Positions 21,454 to 32,320 of a stretch of DNA of 64,000 nucleotides are shown in pieces. The notes beneath the pieces were generated by a model, which did no database searches, had not been told where the DNA came from, and was given only the letters and a program-made list of their open reading frames with translations. How positions within the stretch are numbered: the first letter of the stretch is position 1; every line of letters starts with the position of its first letter. The position numbers and the translations under genes are program-made. The stretch is from Riptortus pedestris (taxonomy: Eukaryota > Arthropoda > Insecta > Hemiptera > Alydidae): assembly GCA_019009955.1 (NCBI GenBank), contig CM032230.1:122557001-122621000 (forward strand), written 5' to 3'.

Positions 21454-22195
21454 GTCCGTTGCGCAGGAGCAGCGAAAACTAAGCAGACTTCTCACGTGCG
21501 GGTATAACCTCTATTAACCCCATCTGGATATTTATTTTTCATTTCTAAGTAAAAAAGTAGAAGTGGTGGTTTACTGAAGGCTGAACACAAGAATAACTAG
21601 TTTAATATTTGATCTAAGAAAGAACGTATAGAACAACAATTTCAAAGTATTAATAGTTCAACAAGATTAGTTCTATAACATTTTTCGATAAGATTCATAA
21701 TAACCATGATCTTATGAATTATCGAATTCCTCCATCTAGCGCCCTCCCCCTGCACATCCTGTTCCGATTTCAGCCATTATCGACTACGAACTGAATGTTG
21801 CATGAAACGATTAAATATCGAGTATCGTAAAGATCAGATACACTGAACGTAAAATCCTAAATGATTACGTAATCCCGCACTATATAAATGCATGTACCAT
21901 AGTAAAAGCTGTAAAAACAATATTTGGTATTTAAGCTTCCAATAAAGTGGTTCATTATATAGCAGCTTATTATTAATATCAGTAAGTGTTGGGTTAACAG
22001 AAGGTCGAAAACTAAAAAAATCGAAATATCTCGTTAATATTTATGAAAAAAAAAATACGTATATAATAAAATTTATAGGAAATTATTTTTGCAACAAGAT
22101 TGGTTATATACAATTTTTCGACCAGACGTATAACAACGGAGACGTTTCAAATTTTCGAAATTCATCCATTTTAACCCCTCTAAAATATGCATTTT
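21454..22195 (+). mobile_element. Family A element, long variant lacking its 3' end
   Basis: It has the 5' head (GTCCGTTGCGCAGGAG.., AAGCAGACTTCTCACGTG) and then the interior module ('tttactgaaggctgaa' to 'gtccgatttcagccatt'-type) essentially twice in tandem. It ends without the terminal palindrome, directly against an opposite-strand copy. Confidence 0.75.
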
Positions 22196-22781
22196 CGCAG
22201 ATTACCTAAAAGGAAACCCCCAGAGGATCGAAAAATGTAATACTTATAAGCAATTTCAAATTGGATTTTCCATATTTCGGTTCTATACATTAATTCTCTC
22301 TAACAAATATTAAAATATTTTTTACGTTTTACTATTACGTACATCCCCTATTCGTTTCATATTAGCTTTGTGCCAGTATATTAGGAAGCATCTTATGCCA
22401 AGCTTAAATGCAACGTATAATTTTCATTGGATAAGTTGGAGGAGGGGGAGGGGAGTTTGGAGAAAGAGTAAATTCAAAAATATCTTGGAATAAAAAAAAT
22501 ATTACATAAGTACCTCCTAGAATATTTAGTTGTTTGCAATTATTATATTATAAGTACGTTTTTTAGCTTACACAATTATTAGGCAGGATATTTTCAATGT
22601 TTTAGTTTTCACTCTTAATGCGACTATCATTTGGACCTCCTTAACCACTAAACATGCCATGTAGAGCCTGAAGTTTGTTATGTTTATATAGGTTTCATAT
22701 TACAAGAAAAATGGAGGATAATTTGTGACAGATTAGCAGTTTGCCCAGCACGTGGTAAATCTGCTTAGTTGACGTATTCCC
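22196..22781 (-). mobile_element. Family A element abutting the previous copy
   Basis: The minus-strand copy begins near 'cgcagattacctaaaagg' (22197) and ends with the 5' head remnant 'cagcacgtggtaaatctgct' and 'gacgtattccc' (about 22747-22781). Together with 21454-22195 it makes a 3'-to-3' junction. Confidence 0.7.
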
Positions 22782-22789
22782 TAATTGTA

Positions 22790-23340
22790 TATAATTCAAA
22801 TAAATAATGTTAATTTTCTTTATTAAAAAAAATCATATTTAGGGTCCCCTGGCTGTAACACAGTAAGTCACGATATTCCAGAGAGATATACGTCTGATAA
22901 AAGTCCAAAGAAGAAAAAAAAACAATGTTGGGAGAGCAGCAATAAGGAGTGACTGAAGGGAGGGGACGAGATAAGAAGAGATAAGGGGGAGGGATGCTGC
23001 ATTGCGGTGCCTCTTCTAATAGCACACACTCTCGATAATATCTAGCAGGCATGTGCTCTGCAATCAAACTCGCAGTGATAACATAATTAGTGGAGTTGAG
23101 GCTGCACTCTGGGCAACCTACAGGGAAGGTTATCTTCAACTACTAACGGGTAGGATTACAGATAAAGGGGTACTCTTGCGGAAAAGAATCAAATACGAGT
23201 ACCAAATGAATGAGGTAATGGACTAATGTGTGTAGGTACGTTGTAGCCGACCACCAGTTCAAAAAAAAATCATACTTATTGAGGAACCAGTAGTGAGTAA
23301 ATGATTTTTTATGAGAACCCCATATCATAAAAAATATTTG
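22790..23340. other. Unassigned, less AT-rich interval with open minus frames
   Basis: Two minus frames (23143-23328 and 22810-23139) lie in the same phase, separated only by a TAG TAG pair. The second includes PVGCPECSLNSTNYVITASL. I do not recognise them. No repeat partner occurs in the window, so this may be unique host DNA or an old insertion. Confidence 0.25.
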
Positions 23341-23394
23341 TTCTTAAAAATATATATGCATAATTAGGATCCTTATTTATTGTATCAAATTTGA

Positions 23395-23545
23395 ATGTTA
23401 GAGGATAATGCCCCTCCCCTCCCCCAAATCACGAGTTCTCTGAACCCGTTATTGTCGATATTAGTTTTTCAGATTTTAATTTCAAACATTCCCAAGCCGG
23501 TCTGCCACTCATGTTAAGCAGATTTCTCATGTGTAACAAAAACGT
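23395..23545 (+). mobile_element. Scrambled family A fragments
   Basis: Holds the C-rich stretch with 'cccgttattgtcga' and a separate 'taagcagatttctcatgtg' 5' motif in an order not seen in intact copies. Confidence 0.4.
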
Positions 23546-23569
23546 GTAATGCCAGTATAAGTGACGCCG

Positions 23570-23690
23570 TCGGGGAATGCATGATATATAATATACATAC
23601 CAAGTTTCATAAAATTCGGTTCAGCCGTTTATGCGTGAAAAGGTAACAAACAAACAAACAAACAAACAGACTTCAAAGAAACAAAATGCA
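23570..23690 (+). mobile_element. Retroposon 3' end with (AAAC)n tail
   Basis: The stretch 'accaagtttcataaaattcg' then 'gttcagccgtttatgcgtga' followed by AACAAACAAACAAACAAACA is the widespread arthropod LINE/SINE 3'-end motif ('gtttcat..aatcggttcagccgtt' plus A-rich tail). No coding part is attached. Confidence 0.65.
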
Positions 23691-23768
23691 GTTATGGTGT
23701 CTATGATATGTGAAACGAAAAGTTATCGTGAAATTTCGGGAAAAAAATCAATGTATAACAGAGGTTAC

Positions 23769-23773
<5 letters not shown>

Positions 23774-23838
<65 letters not shown>
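23774..23838. repeat. (AT)n microsatellite
   Basis: About 65 bp of uninterrupted AT, just after the retroposon tail. Confidence 0.95.
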
Positions 23839-23841
<3 letters not shown>

Positions 23842-24050
23842 GCAAGGCTTTACTTTCCACAATATTTTGACATTTCCCCGTCCCAGTGTTTATATGCCCG
23901 TCGTTGCTTTGGATTTGTCAATAATAAAATTATTCGTTACTAGCTAAGGTACCCGGCTTCGCCCGGGAATTCATTTGAGGCTGAATGAAGATGGTATTTT
24001 TTTGGCAAGGCTTTACTTTGCACAAAATATTGGCATTCCCCGTCCTATAT
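23838..24050 (+). repeat. Direct repeat pair plus retroposon head
   Basis: TTTGGCAAGGCTTTACTTT and the following 30 bases occur at 23838-23888 and again at 24000-24048. Between them, at 23940, 'actagctaaggtacccggct' starts the stretch that usually begins these repeats in arthropods. Confidence 0.8.
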
Positions 24051-24099
24051 TCCAAAAATTATGGGACTTGATATTATCAACAACACTGGTAAATAATAC

Positions 24100-24260
24100 T
24101 TTCTGAACCTTCTAATAATAATGGATAAATTTCGAATTATACTTTTCAATCCTTCTTTAAGTCCAAATCCTCCTTGTCCGATTTTAAACGTTAACGAATT
24201 AGCACATAGTTTCATGTGGAACGTTTAAACATCAATTGTATTATAACGTGATTTTGGAGG
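24100..24260 (+). mobile_element. Family A fragment
   Basis: Contains 'ttgtccgattttaaacgtta' and 'aacgtttaaacatcaattgt', corresponding to the interior just before the microsatellite of intact copies. Confidence 0.55.
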
Positions 24261-24324
24261 AATGTACCCTCAGTATATAATGAAAAATTTAATTGTTTTT
24301 TTTTTTGTTAATGGCAAAACGTAT

Positions 24325-24400
24325 CGGAGCGTCCGGGATTTGAACCTGTATCTTGGATTTATGTTCCACTACTCTATCAATTTGATAAAAGGCAAAATCA
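24325..24400 (-). pseudogene. tRNA-like relic (no intact acceptor stem)
   Basis: The minus strand has 'attgatagagtagtgga' (D-arm-like), a stem TGGA..TCCA enclosing a 7-base loop with C where U33 should be, and 'ggttcaaatcccggacgctc' (a clear T-arm/B box). The 5' strand needed to pair with the acceptor end is absent. A decayed tRNA gene or a SINE head are both possible. Confidence 0.4.
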
Positions 24401-25199
24401 AAAATCTCCAAGGTGGAGAGGACTGATTAGTGTGAGATGGTGTGGAGGAAGGTTAGCTGAAGAGAGAAAAATCGAATGTTTACATAGGCGGAATCCAGCT
24501 GTATGCTGGAGAGAACCAACAATGAGGCACAGGACTTTGAGGGGATTAATAATATTTGACAACTTTCTATTCCATGGGCAGTAACCATCAACCAGTATTT
24601 TTAAAATGGCAATAATACAATTTACTACTACATCAATATAGCATTTTATTTCGATAAAATATATAAATTATAGAGAGGAATAAAAACTGGAGATTTATCA
24701 GGTTTCAAATTACAATGAGTTTCACGACTCCTAAGTACCTATCGGCCGACAGAACAGTAAAGGCATAATAGCGTTTCATAAATGATACGGAAGACAGGAA
24801 CGAGTTATAAAATCCAATCTAATGCTTTATACCAACAAACGGAACTAGGCGTATAAAATTTTAAGAGCAACAGTAATTCGAACATGGACAATATGACTCG
24901 AAAAGAATTTTATGATGTGCAACTCATAGAATACTATTCAAAAACAAAAATTATTTCCAAAACGACGAAGATCAAGATTATTATCACTAAGACAGCAAAG
25001 AAGTGAAGGCGGACATAGCTAATAAGGAAAAATAATAGAATACAGTAGTGTAAAATTGGTAAGATGCAAACGAAGTCATGTATAAAAATAAAAGAACTTC
25101 CTTGATATGAATATTTCACTGAAACATTTGATTTGGACACCAGATGTAAGCAAGGGTAGATTGAAGGCCAATAAAATATATACAAAATATTTTGATATT
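24401..25199. other. Unassigned sequence
   Basis: No repeat or gene supported. The minus frame at 24934-25185 is AT-driven hydrophobic. Confidence 0.4.
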
Positions 25200-25800
25200 T
25201 TTATTAAAAGTGATCTCTCATTAATAGTTGGGATCAGAAAATGGCATGGAGCATAATTTATAATGTCTTTTTATGATCAACAAAAAGGTCTCATACAAAT
25301 CTTCGATATGGCTTTCATTATAAGAAATCAGTACTTTTTTATACCTGACCTTCTAAACGATCATTAGACGGCCCCAATAAAAACTAGAGGTGCAAGCAGT
25401 TTAGCCGTTAAGGGAATTCAGCTATTAAGGTTGTACTAATGACGTGATTTACGAAAATTTCTTCAAATGCCCGTCGACCCTACCTAGGAAACGGCAAAAA
25501 TGGGTTCAGTCCAAAACTAGCGGTCACAAATTTTTTTTTTATGGCTACCCAAATCGGCAGTTAGACGTTTTATGACAAACTAAAGATCAAACTCTAAAAT
25601 TCAATTACTGGAGGGGGGGGGGTTAAGTCCGAAATATCTCTGTTAGTATGCGTCTAATTGAAAAATTGTATAGAACCAGTCTTATTGCAAATGCAATTGC
25701 CCATAAATGTTCTTTAGGCATGAGCCATAGGTACCTATAGGCTTCAAACCAGAATTAGTCAAGATGAGTTCAAGGAAGTCAAAACGTTTTCGTATTAACC
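25200..25800 (+). mobile_element. Family B copy interrupted by a family A fragment
   Basis: The B-type sequence at 25200-25400 ('ggcatggagcataatttata', 'tgatcaacaaaaaggtctca') resumes at 25712-25800 ('accagaattagtcaagatga', 'gttcaaggaagtcaaaacg'). The middle is a family A minus copy. Confidence 0.6.
25408..25712 (-). mobile_element. Family A partial copy inside family B
   Basis: Begins with the 3' palindrome remnant (ccgttaagggaattcagct) and runs through 'ggttgtactaatgacgtgat' to 'cttattgcaaatgcaattgc'. The 5' half is missing. Confidence 0.7.
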
Positions 25801-26354
25801 CTGAGCTGAATTCATAATAGCTAAAGTGCTAATGGCCTAATAGATAAAAGCACGACATCTGAAAATGGACAGCCATGATGGAGTCAGAAGACCAGGAATA
25901 GAGAGGAATGGACTGACATTGTTAAGAAAGTCAAGGCCCACATAGAAAGTATGTATGCATACTGAATTATAAGTTTTAAAAGAAAAGGTGTTATATAAAA
26001 ACCTAGTCGACGGAGTAAGAACAGTTATTAAAATGTTAGAACATTTATGAAAACTATAATGAGAGAGGCGGGTCACGAATGCACTCTTCTAGGGGAAAAA
26101 AAACTAGTATAATTAAACTACAAGTGAAATTACTTATTGCAGTGAAAGTACTTATTGCATTTTACATAAACAACAGGATATTCTGGTTTTTGCAATGTGT
26201 TGTGTGTAATATGATAGCTAGCAGGAAAATGTGAAAACATCAAATAGCACAGCTAATAGGCATGTTTTGTAGGAAACGTAATCTCGAATCTAATAGATTC
26301 CCATACAAATGGGTCTTAAACTCCGAAATAAGGTGAGAGGTATTACATATTTAT
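25801..26354. other. Unassigned AT-rich sequence
   Basis: Nothing recognised; the minus frame at 25837-26076 has no support. Confidence 0.4.
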
Positions 26355-26362
26355 ATATACCA

Positions 26363-26842
26363 CATGACTTTCTTGTACTCAGATTAAATTAAGTATACAA
26401 AATGTTCGGTTTCACTTCATTTAAAATTTCATTTGAATGTAATATACGATATCTCCGAGCCAATGCATCGGATTGAATAATTTCTTGGAACATAATTTAT
26501 AGATTTTTTATGATAAACAAAAAAGGCCCTATACATGTTTGTTGTACCTCTAATACGTACAACATTTTCTTTGTTTATTTGAGTCCTTTTAACTCCCCCT
26601 CCTCTCACTCAGTCGGTTTTAATCAAAAATAGAAATTGCACAACTGTACGGTGCAGCCATAAATATAAAATTTCAATATTCTAAGTGGTTTTTGAGTTAT
26701 GAGATACACACATACGTACAGACGTCAGGCCGAAACTAGTTAAAATGGGTTCAGGGAGGGTCAAAACGGATAATTCCGTAGAAATGAGAAAACTGATAAT
26801 TTTCGAACATACGAAATTTCCTTTACTTCGTACAAGGAAATA
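26363..26842 (+). mobile_element. Family B element, best full copy
   Basis: About 480 bp with short terminal inverted repeats: it starts TTTCTTGTAC (about 26370) and ends GTACAAGGAAAT (26830-26841). Interior landmarks are 'gatgcatcggat'-like, 'catgtttgttgtacc', 'actccccctcctctcact', 'ttttaatcaaaaatag', 'gacgtcaggccgaaactagt' and 'aaaatgggttcagg'. No coding capacity, so it is MITE-like. Confidence 0.7.
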
Positions 26843-26849
26843 AAACATT

Positions 26850-27040
26850 GACCGGACCCCTGACAAATAGCATTTAAAGCCAAGCAGGAAGCATCATATT
26901 CAGAGAATTTCCTTCTGTATTTACCAAGATTAATAGAAAAGAGGGAATTATTAAAAACTAAACCATAAGTCCATAATGTGTTATATAAGGAGAGCATAAA
27001 ATAGTGTAGGATGTAAGATGCCAAAAGCCATCTATAACCT
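26850..27040 (-). CDS. Possible coding fragment, unrecognised membrane-like frame
   Basis: The minus frame reads TGYRWLLASYILHYFMLSLY.. then TYGLVFNNSLFSINLGKYRR and ..YDASCLALNAICQGSGQ, interrupted at the lower side by family B. One or two hydrophobic segments are followed by a basic/polar one, as in some transporters, but I cannot assign a family. An in-frame TGA lies 5' of TGYRW. Confidence 0.22.
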
Positions 27041-27889
27041 GTCCTAGTTCAATACAACAGTTAACCCACAGCTGATCTATTAACAGCTGCCTCTATGTCC
27101 ATTCACCGTGGCCTACATGACGGATTTAGAGCAGCTAACATAATATACTAAAGGCAGCCAAGCATTAGGCTCAGTATATATATTTATTTGGGAATACATT
27201 TTAGCTTCAAACCATAGTAAATCAACGAATGTGAACATACGATAAAAAAAAATGTAAGGTTAAGTTTTGAATTTACAAGTCGGGGATCAATGAAATGGTT
27301 TGTTACATGCAAAGATCAACTAAAAATCACAAGAAAAATAATTAAACTTTACACGAAAGCAAAATACATTTTTTTAAATTATTAATATCGGGTATTAAAC
27401 TAAGAGACATAATTAAAGAACAGGGGAATTTTTTAAAATAAAAATAACCAAATAAACTCGCTGAAATAGTCATACTTAAAGAACGATGAGTAGTAATTGT
27501 AAGTTAACAATTTTAGTTATAAATTCAGACTAATTAAATTCCAGCGGACACAAGCAAAACGGGGATCTATTGATTAGAGAGGCAGAAACAGGGACCAGTG
27601 GACATATAACAATCCTCGACCACTTTAATCCTTCACCCGCTGAATCCTACACAAAATCTGTCAAGATTTAGTCAAAGTAAGAGATTACAATTATTTTTAA
27701 AACATTTAAATAACCATATTGTTAGATAATAATGTTGAGATAATTGAGAATGCAACGGCTAGCCTTAATGAACTAATTTTTTTTTGCATCATAAAGGAAG
27801 TGTTGTAATCACGAAAATTTCGGTTTTCATATTTCAAATTTATTACCCATTCTGACAAGCTTTGGCATGACATTTTTACGTACTTCACA
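27041..27889. other. Unassigned AT-rich sequence
   Basis: Nothing recognised. Confidence 0.45.
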
Positions 27890-28165
27890 TAACTCGAAAA
27901 TGGTTAGCCTTAGAAATTTCCTATTTACGATTGCTGTTAAGTCTTAATGGACACCTTTTGATTGATATCGAGGCAGGAGGACAAGCCGAGAGGAGGATAC
28001 CTCTCAGACCACTCCCACCAACCTATTAGAAATAGAGAAGATTTGTATAGGATGTTTTTTTCGTGTTTGTCGTGAGAATATCAATTATGAATTATGTCCT
28101 ATGAAATTTTTGATCGGATGAATTGGATCGGAGACATCGCCATTGAAATGAAATCATTTTAAGAG
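27890..28165 (-). mobile_element. Family B fragment, diverged
   Basis: The minus order includes 'gatccaattcatccgatc', 'ggacataattcataattgat' and the 'cctcctctcggcttgtcct' pyrimidine stretch, matching the B layout. No terminal repeats seen. Confidence 0.45.
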
Positions 28166-28831
28166 TAATACACGAAAACAGTTCGTTTCTTTGATTTAAT
28201 AGGAGTTGGAGTCATATAGTAAGATTTTGTTTAGAAGGAATAAAGTGATAGCGACAAAAAGGAAGACAACTCAATAGTTTAAAAAAGTTTTTTTAATTTT
28301 AAAAACTTTATCAATCCCAGTTAAATTGTGATATGATGTAAAGAAATGTGGAGTAATGTAATAAACCTGTTCTCAAATTTAAAAACCACATCTGATTGTT
28401 TAAGGACACACTTAGGGATGCGGCATACCATAAATAATACGACTCTCACTAATATTACTTAATAACTTTAAAGATTTTAGTGCATTTTATAATACATCGA
28501 TAGCCACAGATATATTTTACGTTCTAAAGTAGTCAACGCAGGGATTCTTGGAACTGAAATTTCTTCAGTAGTGTGGTTAGCGGGCTTCCACCTGGCTTTT
28601 TATGTCCAGTACCTAGAGCTCTCAGCATTACTCGACCATTGAGGAAATACTTGAATAGCTAATCATTACTCCGTGCGGCCACCAAAGTAATACGATAATG
28701 AATCAGACCACTAGAAATTGCACCAAAGCTCTGTTGTTTGACTAGACACTTCTTGGGCTGTTGAGGTTTTTATGTAAGACATCGCGTGTTAAGCAATGCA
28801 AGGCATGGCAGACATGCAATTCTCTTCACAA
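28166..28831. other. Unassigned sequence
   Basis: Nothing recognised; a less AT-rich patch lies at 28550-28760. Confidence 0.4.
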
Positions 28832-29072
28832 AACACCCATTCCTCTTGGTCCGATTTCATCTACCAACGAACTTGACCTTTAAATTTACAATAAACCATT
28901 AAAAGTGGAGTTCGCTAACAAACACATAAATATTTCAGCAGCTAAAGCGTTAGAAGGTATATCATAGGTAAGTTAAAAGGGCCTTACTTCTGGGATCAAC
29001 GGATCGATAGACATTTGAAGACATTTATCGTGTATACAACCTGAATAGTTAATTTCCACTAAGTGTAATATG
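28832..29072 (+). mobile_element. Family A 3' half
   Basis: Contains 'ggtccgatttcatctaccaa', 'gctaaagcgttag', 'gatagacatttgaagacatt', 'acaacctgaatag' and a decayed terminal palindrome. The 5' half is absent. Confidence 0.65.
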
Positions 29073-29265
29073 CTAAGTAAGGAAAATTACTTCTTGGCAA
29101 GTTATTAAGTAAACGGGATACATACTTCGAAGAACGAAATTCTGGTAAAAACGAAAGTAACAAAGAAAAAATATATATGAATAAATTCTTTCGCAAATAT
29201 GAGCCCGGTTCAAAATAACAACACACGGAGTTAAAAAGAGAAACAAATTACTCAAGGCCAAAAAT

Positions 29266-29545
29266 TTATTCAAGCATTCGAACAGCTATGAACATAAATT
29301 TTATTTGCGTGACTACATAATTTGCATACGAGAGAAAAATCAATGGAAGATGTTGCCTTCCTTGAATATACAAATTGTGGACTTGCAGTTCGATGTGGGT
29401 TGGAGAAAACGTATGACCCGTATAAGAAACGGAATTCGGTTATATCAGACGAAAATTGGCTGCAATTTGACTGCTTAAATCGTGATAACCCACTCTGAAT
29501 AACGACCGTGTTACGAGAAATATTGCGCAGCGTCGAACACTTCAT
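29266..29545 (-). CDS. Overlapping open frames, possible decayed exon
   Basis: One frame (29270-29545) is 91 codons. Another (29266-29439) reads THIELQVHNLYIQGRQHLPL then FLSYANYVVTQIKFMFIAVR, which is more protein-like. It lies about 1.3 kb downstream, on the same strand, of the better exon candidate at 30838-31004. No reliable splice sites. Confidence 0.2.
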
Positions 29546-29822
29546 GCAAATGCCTTGTGAGAGAGGATATCTTGCCTATTTGTGAGCACTAGTGACCTAA
29601 CCGGTTTCACGTTAGGACTTTTAATGATCTGACAACGAAATAAAATAAAAAAATTAGGAAGTCTTGGTCGGCAAGTATGAGTGGGTATTGTCCTTTAAGT
29701 ATAAAGTAAACATTATGCCGAATTTCAAGGCTAATATATTCAGCGTATATCATACCATTTTCTAAAAGAAGAAATCGACAGTCGTCAAGATGACATGTGT
29801 AAAAATTTCTGATGTGGGTAAC

Positions 29823-29948
29823 ACATGACTTCCTTGTACTCCTACTGAATTAAATAAACGAAATTTTTGGTTACAATTCATTTAAAAGTCCGTTAAAATC
29901 ATCATTTGAAAATGATACACGATATGCCGATGCATCGGATTTCTAAGC
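29823..29948 (+). mobile_element. Family B 5' end
   Basis: Starts with the inverted-repeat motif CTTCCTTGTACTCC and runs through 'catttaaaagtccgttaaaa' to 'gatgcatcggat', where family C begins. Confidence 0.7.
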
Positions 29949-30345
29949 TAATTGACCTGAGATAGTTTATGCACAAATATGGATGAAATTAAACTATTTC
30001 ATATTTTTAAATAATATTATAATTAAATGATATTAAGTTTTAATAGATTTGTACGATTCGAAAAAGAGAAATAACATACAGAGAAAAAGATTAAATATAC
30101 AGAAAAAAGGAGAAGGTGGGAGTGACATTTAAAACTAAACTTTCTGTAAAGGTTAAGAGAACTACAGAAGGCTCAATTGGCCAGCCGTTCGTTTTCCCAC
30201 ATGATAAACTTTCTTAAATATGATTGAAATGAGGAGGTACAGGAAATATTTATGTGATACACTAATGATCATGCAATACTTAAGCTAATAACACATCTAA
30301 GCAATGGTCAAAATTTATTGAAGACCACTATTTATTCTTTTTATT
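29949..30345 (+). mobile_element. Family C repeat, copy 1
   Basis: Matches 33618-33960 over most of its length, including 'actatttcatatttttaaat', 'cccacatgataaactttctt' and 'aaatgaggaggtacaggaaa'. Flanked by about 75-bp direct duplicates of family B sequence. No reading frame. Confidence 0.7.
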
Positions 30346-30785
30346 GGTTACATTTCATTTATAGGTCCGTTAAAATGATCAAATGAAAATGATACTCGTT
30401 ATGCCCGTTCCGATGCATCGGATCGTAAAGTCTCAGAACAGAAATAATTTATTGATGTTTTCATACATTCAACAAAGCCAATTTTTTTTTTTAACTTCAA
30501 TACTTACGGATAAATTTGAATGTTTTAATTTTCACCTTCCTCAAAACTTCTCTCCTCTTAAGCAGTTTTCGATCAAAAGGGCACACAACTGGACGTTATA
30601 AAAAATCAAAATACGAAGTTTCAACATTCTAAGGGTAGCCAGTTTTGATTTATGAGAGATACGTACGTTCTAACGTACAGACCTCATGCCAAAACCAGTC
30701 AATTTGGGTTTTGAGACGAGTAAAAATGGACAATCCCTACAAATTTGAAAACCAAAAATTCACGATTACAATACCCTCTTTAAAT
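30345..30785 (+). mobile_element. Family B, remainder of copy
   Basis: Repeats the stretch 'ggttacatttcatttatagg' to 'gatgcatcggat' already present at 29870-29945, then continues through the B interior ('tcgatcaaaagggc', 'cctcatgccaaaaccagtca') to a decayed 3' end. Confidence 0.7.
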
Positions 30786-30837
30786 ATAAAAAAATTATTA
30801 GCCCGGGAAAACATTCGTAACTAAGATAATATCTCAC

Positions 30838-31004
30838 CAACTACTCCTACAATAGACATCCCAGGCCCACATACAAAGGCCAAAACAAGAATCGAATTAC
30901 AGTTTATTCCCACGAAAGCTACGCAGATGGCGATATGGTTCTGTTGAGTTACGTATTCGAAGTATGTGATCCTTTCAACTACGTATTTCTCTGTTCGTAA
31001 AACT
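30838..31004 (-). CDS. Candidate internal exon of a membrane protein, unrecognised
   Basis: A 167-nt open stretch with good spliceosomal signals on both sides: a pyrimidine-rich 'acttctttttaccag' acceptor ends at 31005 and a GTGAGA donor begins at 30837. The product reads VLRTEKYVVERITYFEYVTQ, then QNHIAICVAFVGINCNSIL, then a hydrophobic LVLAFVCGPGMSIVGVVG. Composition and third-base use look coding. A chemoreceptor or other multi-pass protein is possible but no diagnostic motif is visible. No partner exons are firmly placed. Confidence 0.33.
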
Positions 31005-31054
31005 CTGGTAAAAAGAAGTACTGAACTAGATATAATACATTTCATGAAAATCAA

Positions 31055-31941
31055 ATTAGTATGAGAGCAGGCTTACTTAATAGATGAAAATGCAGGAAGT
31101 GTTGGTCAGCAAATCTAATTTCTCAGAGCAATACAGGGTTATTAGAAGCTTCAAGGAGAAAGAATTGCAGGATACTTAGAGATAATGAACGCAAAACAGG
31201 AAGCGCGTCTAACAATATTTGACCGGTAATAGCTTCAAGGAGATGAGACTGTGATAATCGCATAAATTTTCTATAAAGGAAATAATCTCTCGAAGATACT
31301 TTAGGTCACAGATAATTACAGTAAGTATAGTGAATTTTTATGGTAAGTAGTGTACATAATTCGGATATAAGCCTCTATGATACAAGGTTTTGCAGGAATT
31401 CTACCACATGTGATAACAGAACGCTCTAAATACAAGAATGACACATTGAATTGTTGATAAAGTGAAAAATTGTTGCTTTCATTGGCGCGAACGAATCATT
31501 TATTCGCATCAAACATTAAACCATTTGAATTTAGTTAATGTAACAAGTAACATCTGTAGGCAGTTACATGGCGAAAGAAGATTAGTAAGAAAAATAATGT
31601 ACGTCGTCAAATATTGCGGATAACAGACGGGGTAGGCCAGCAATTGCGCTATTCGCCCGGGAACATGCCATTCCAAATAAGGGATACTGAGATGGTTGTG
31701 AAACTCCGAAATGAAGGGAACATGCCTTCAAAAGCCTCTTATTTTGCCATTACGGATGGAGTTCTTTGATGTTACACCCATTAACCTTTACTAGCTAGCT
31801 ATGAATTAAAATTAATAAGGGAAGTACCCTCGTAAAAGTCAAGAAATAAAAATATCACATTAATGTCAGTATCCCCTTTTTTAACGTTCACCGGACATTC
31901 TTCCGCGTAAAAGACTGACATCTTTTATTCTTACATTACAT
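31055..31941. other. Unassigned sequence
   Basis: Nothing recognised. Confidence 0.4.
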
Positions 31942-32010
31942 TTTTATTTATTAACGTCAGCTCTGCGCTACTAAGGCTAAATGGTGTTTTACATTACACA
32001 CAGTTGAAAA
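31942..32010 (-). mobile_element. SINE family S, 3' fragment
   Basis: TTTTATTTATTAACGTC followed by 'gctactaaggctaaatgg' matches the tail and end of the body of the copy at 60512-60668 (minus). Confidence 0.5.
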
Positions 32011-32320
32011 GAATAAGCCTATGACTCTCCCCGTAGGCAGCTTAAATAAAGTATCGTATTTCTTGGAACCTAAAACGAAGCCAAAAGAGGGAAGGAGATT
32101 AACGTATTACGGTTTATTACTTCCTGAAGGGGTGAATCGTACGTTAGTCCCACTTGAAAAGACTCGTTACAACATTAAAAATAGTAAATAGCAAGAGTAA
32201 AATAGCAAACAGAGATGCAGTATATAGTTGGACAAATTTTCTCCAAATGTATGAGAAAATAAATTCAAAACTACTGACGCCATATTTAAGATTTCTATTT
32301 CCTTGTTTTACTTCATTCAT

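Noticed and set aside
23631..23943. Two overlapping plus frames with long IYIYIY runs
   Set aside because: Produced by the (AT)n array and (AAAC)n tail.
28550..28760. Less AT-rich patch as a possible RNA gene
   Set aside because: No A/B box, stem structure or repeat partner found by eye.
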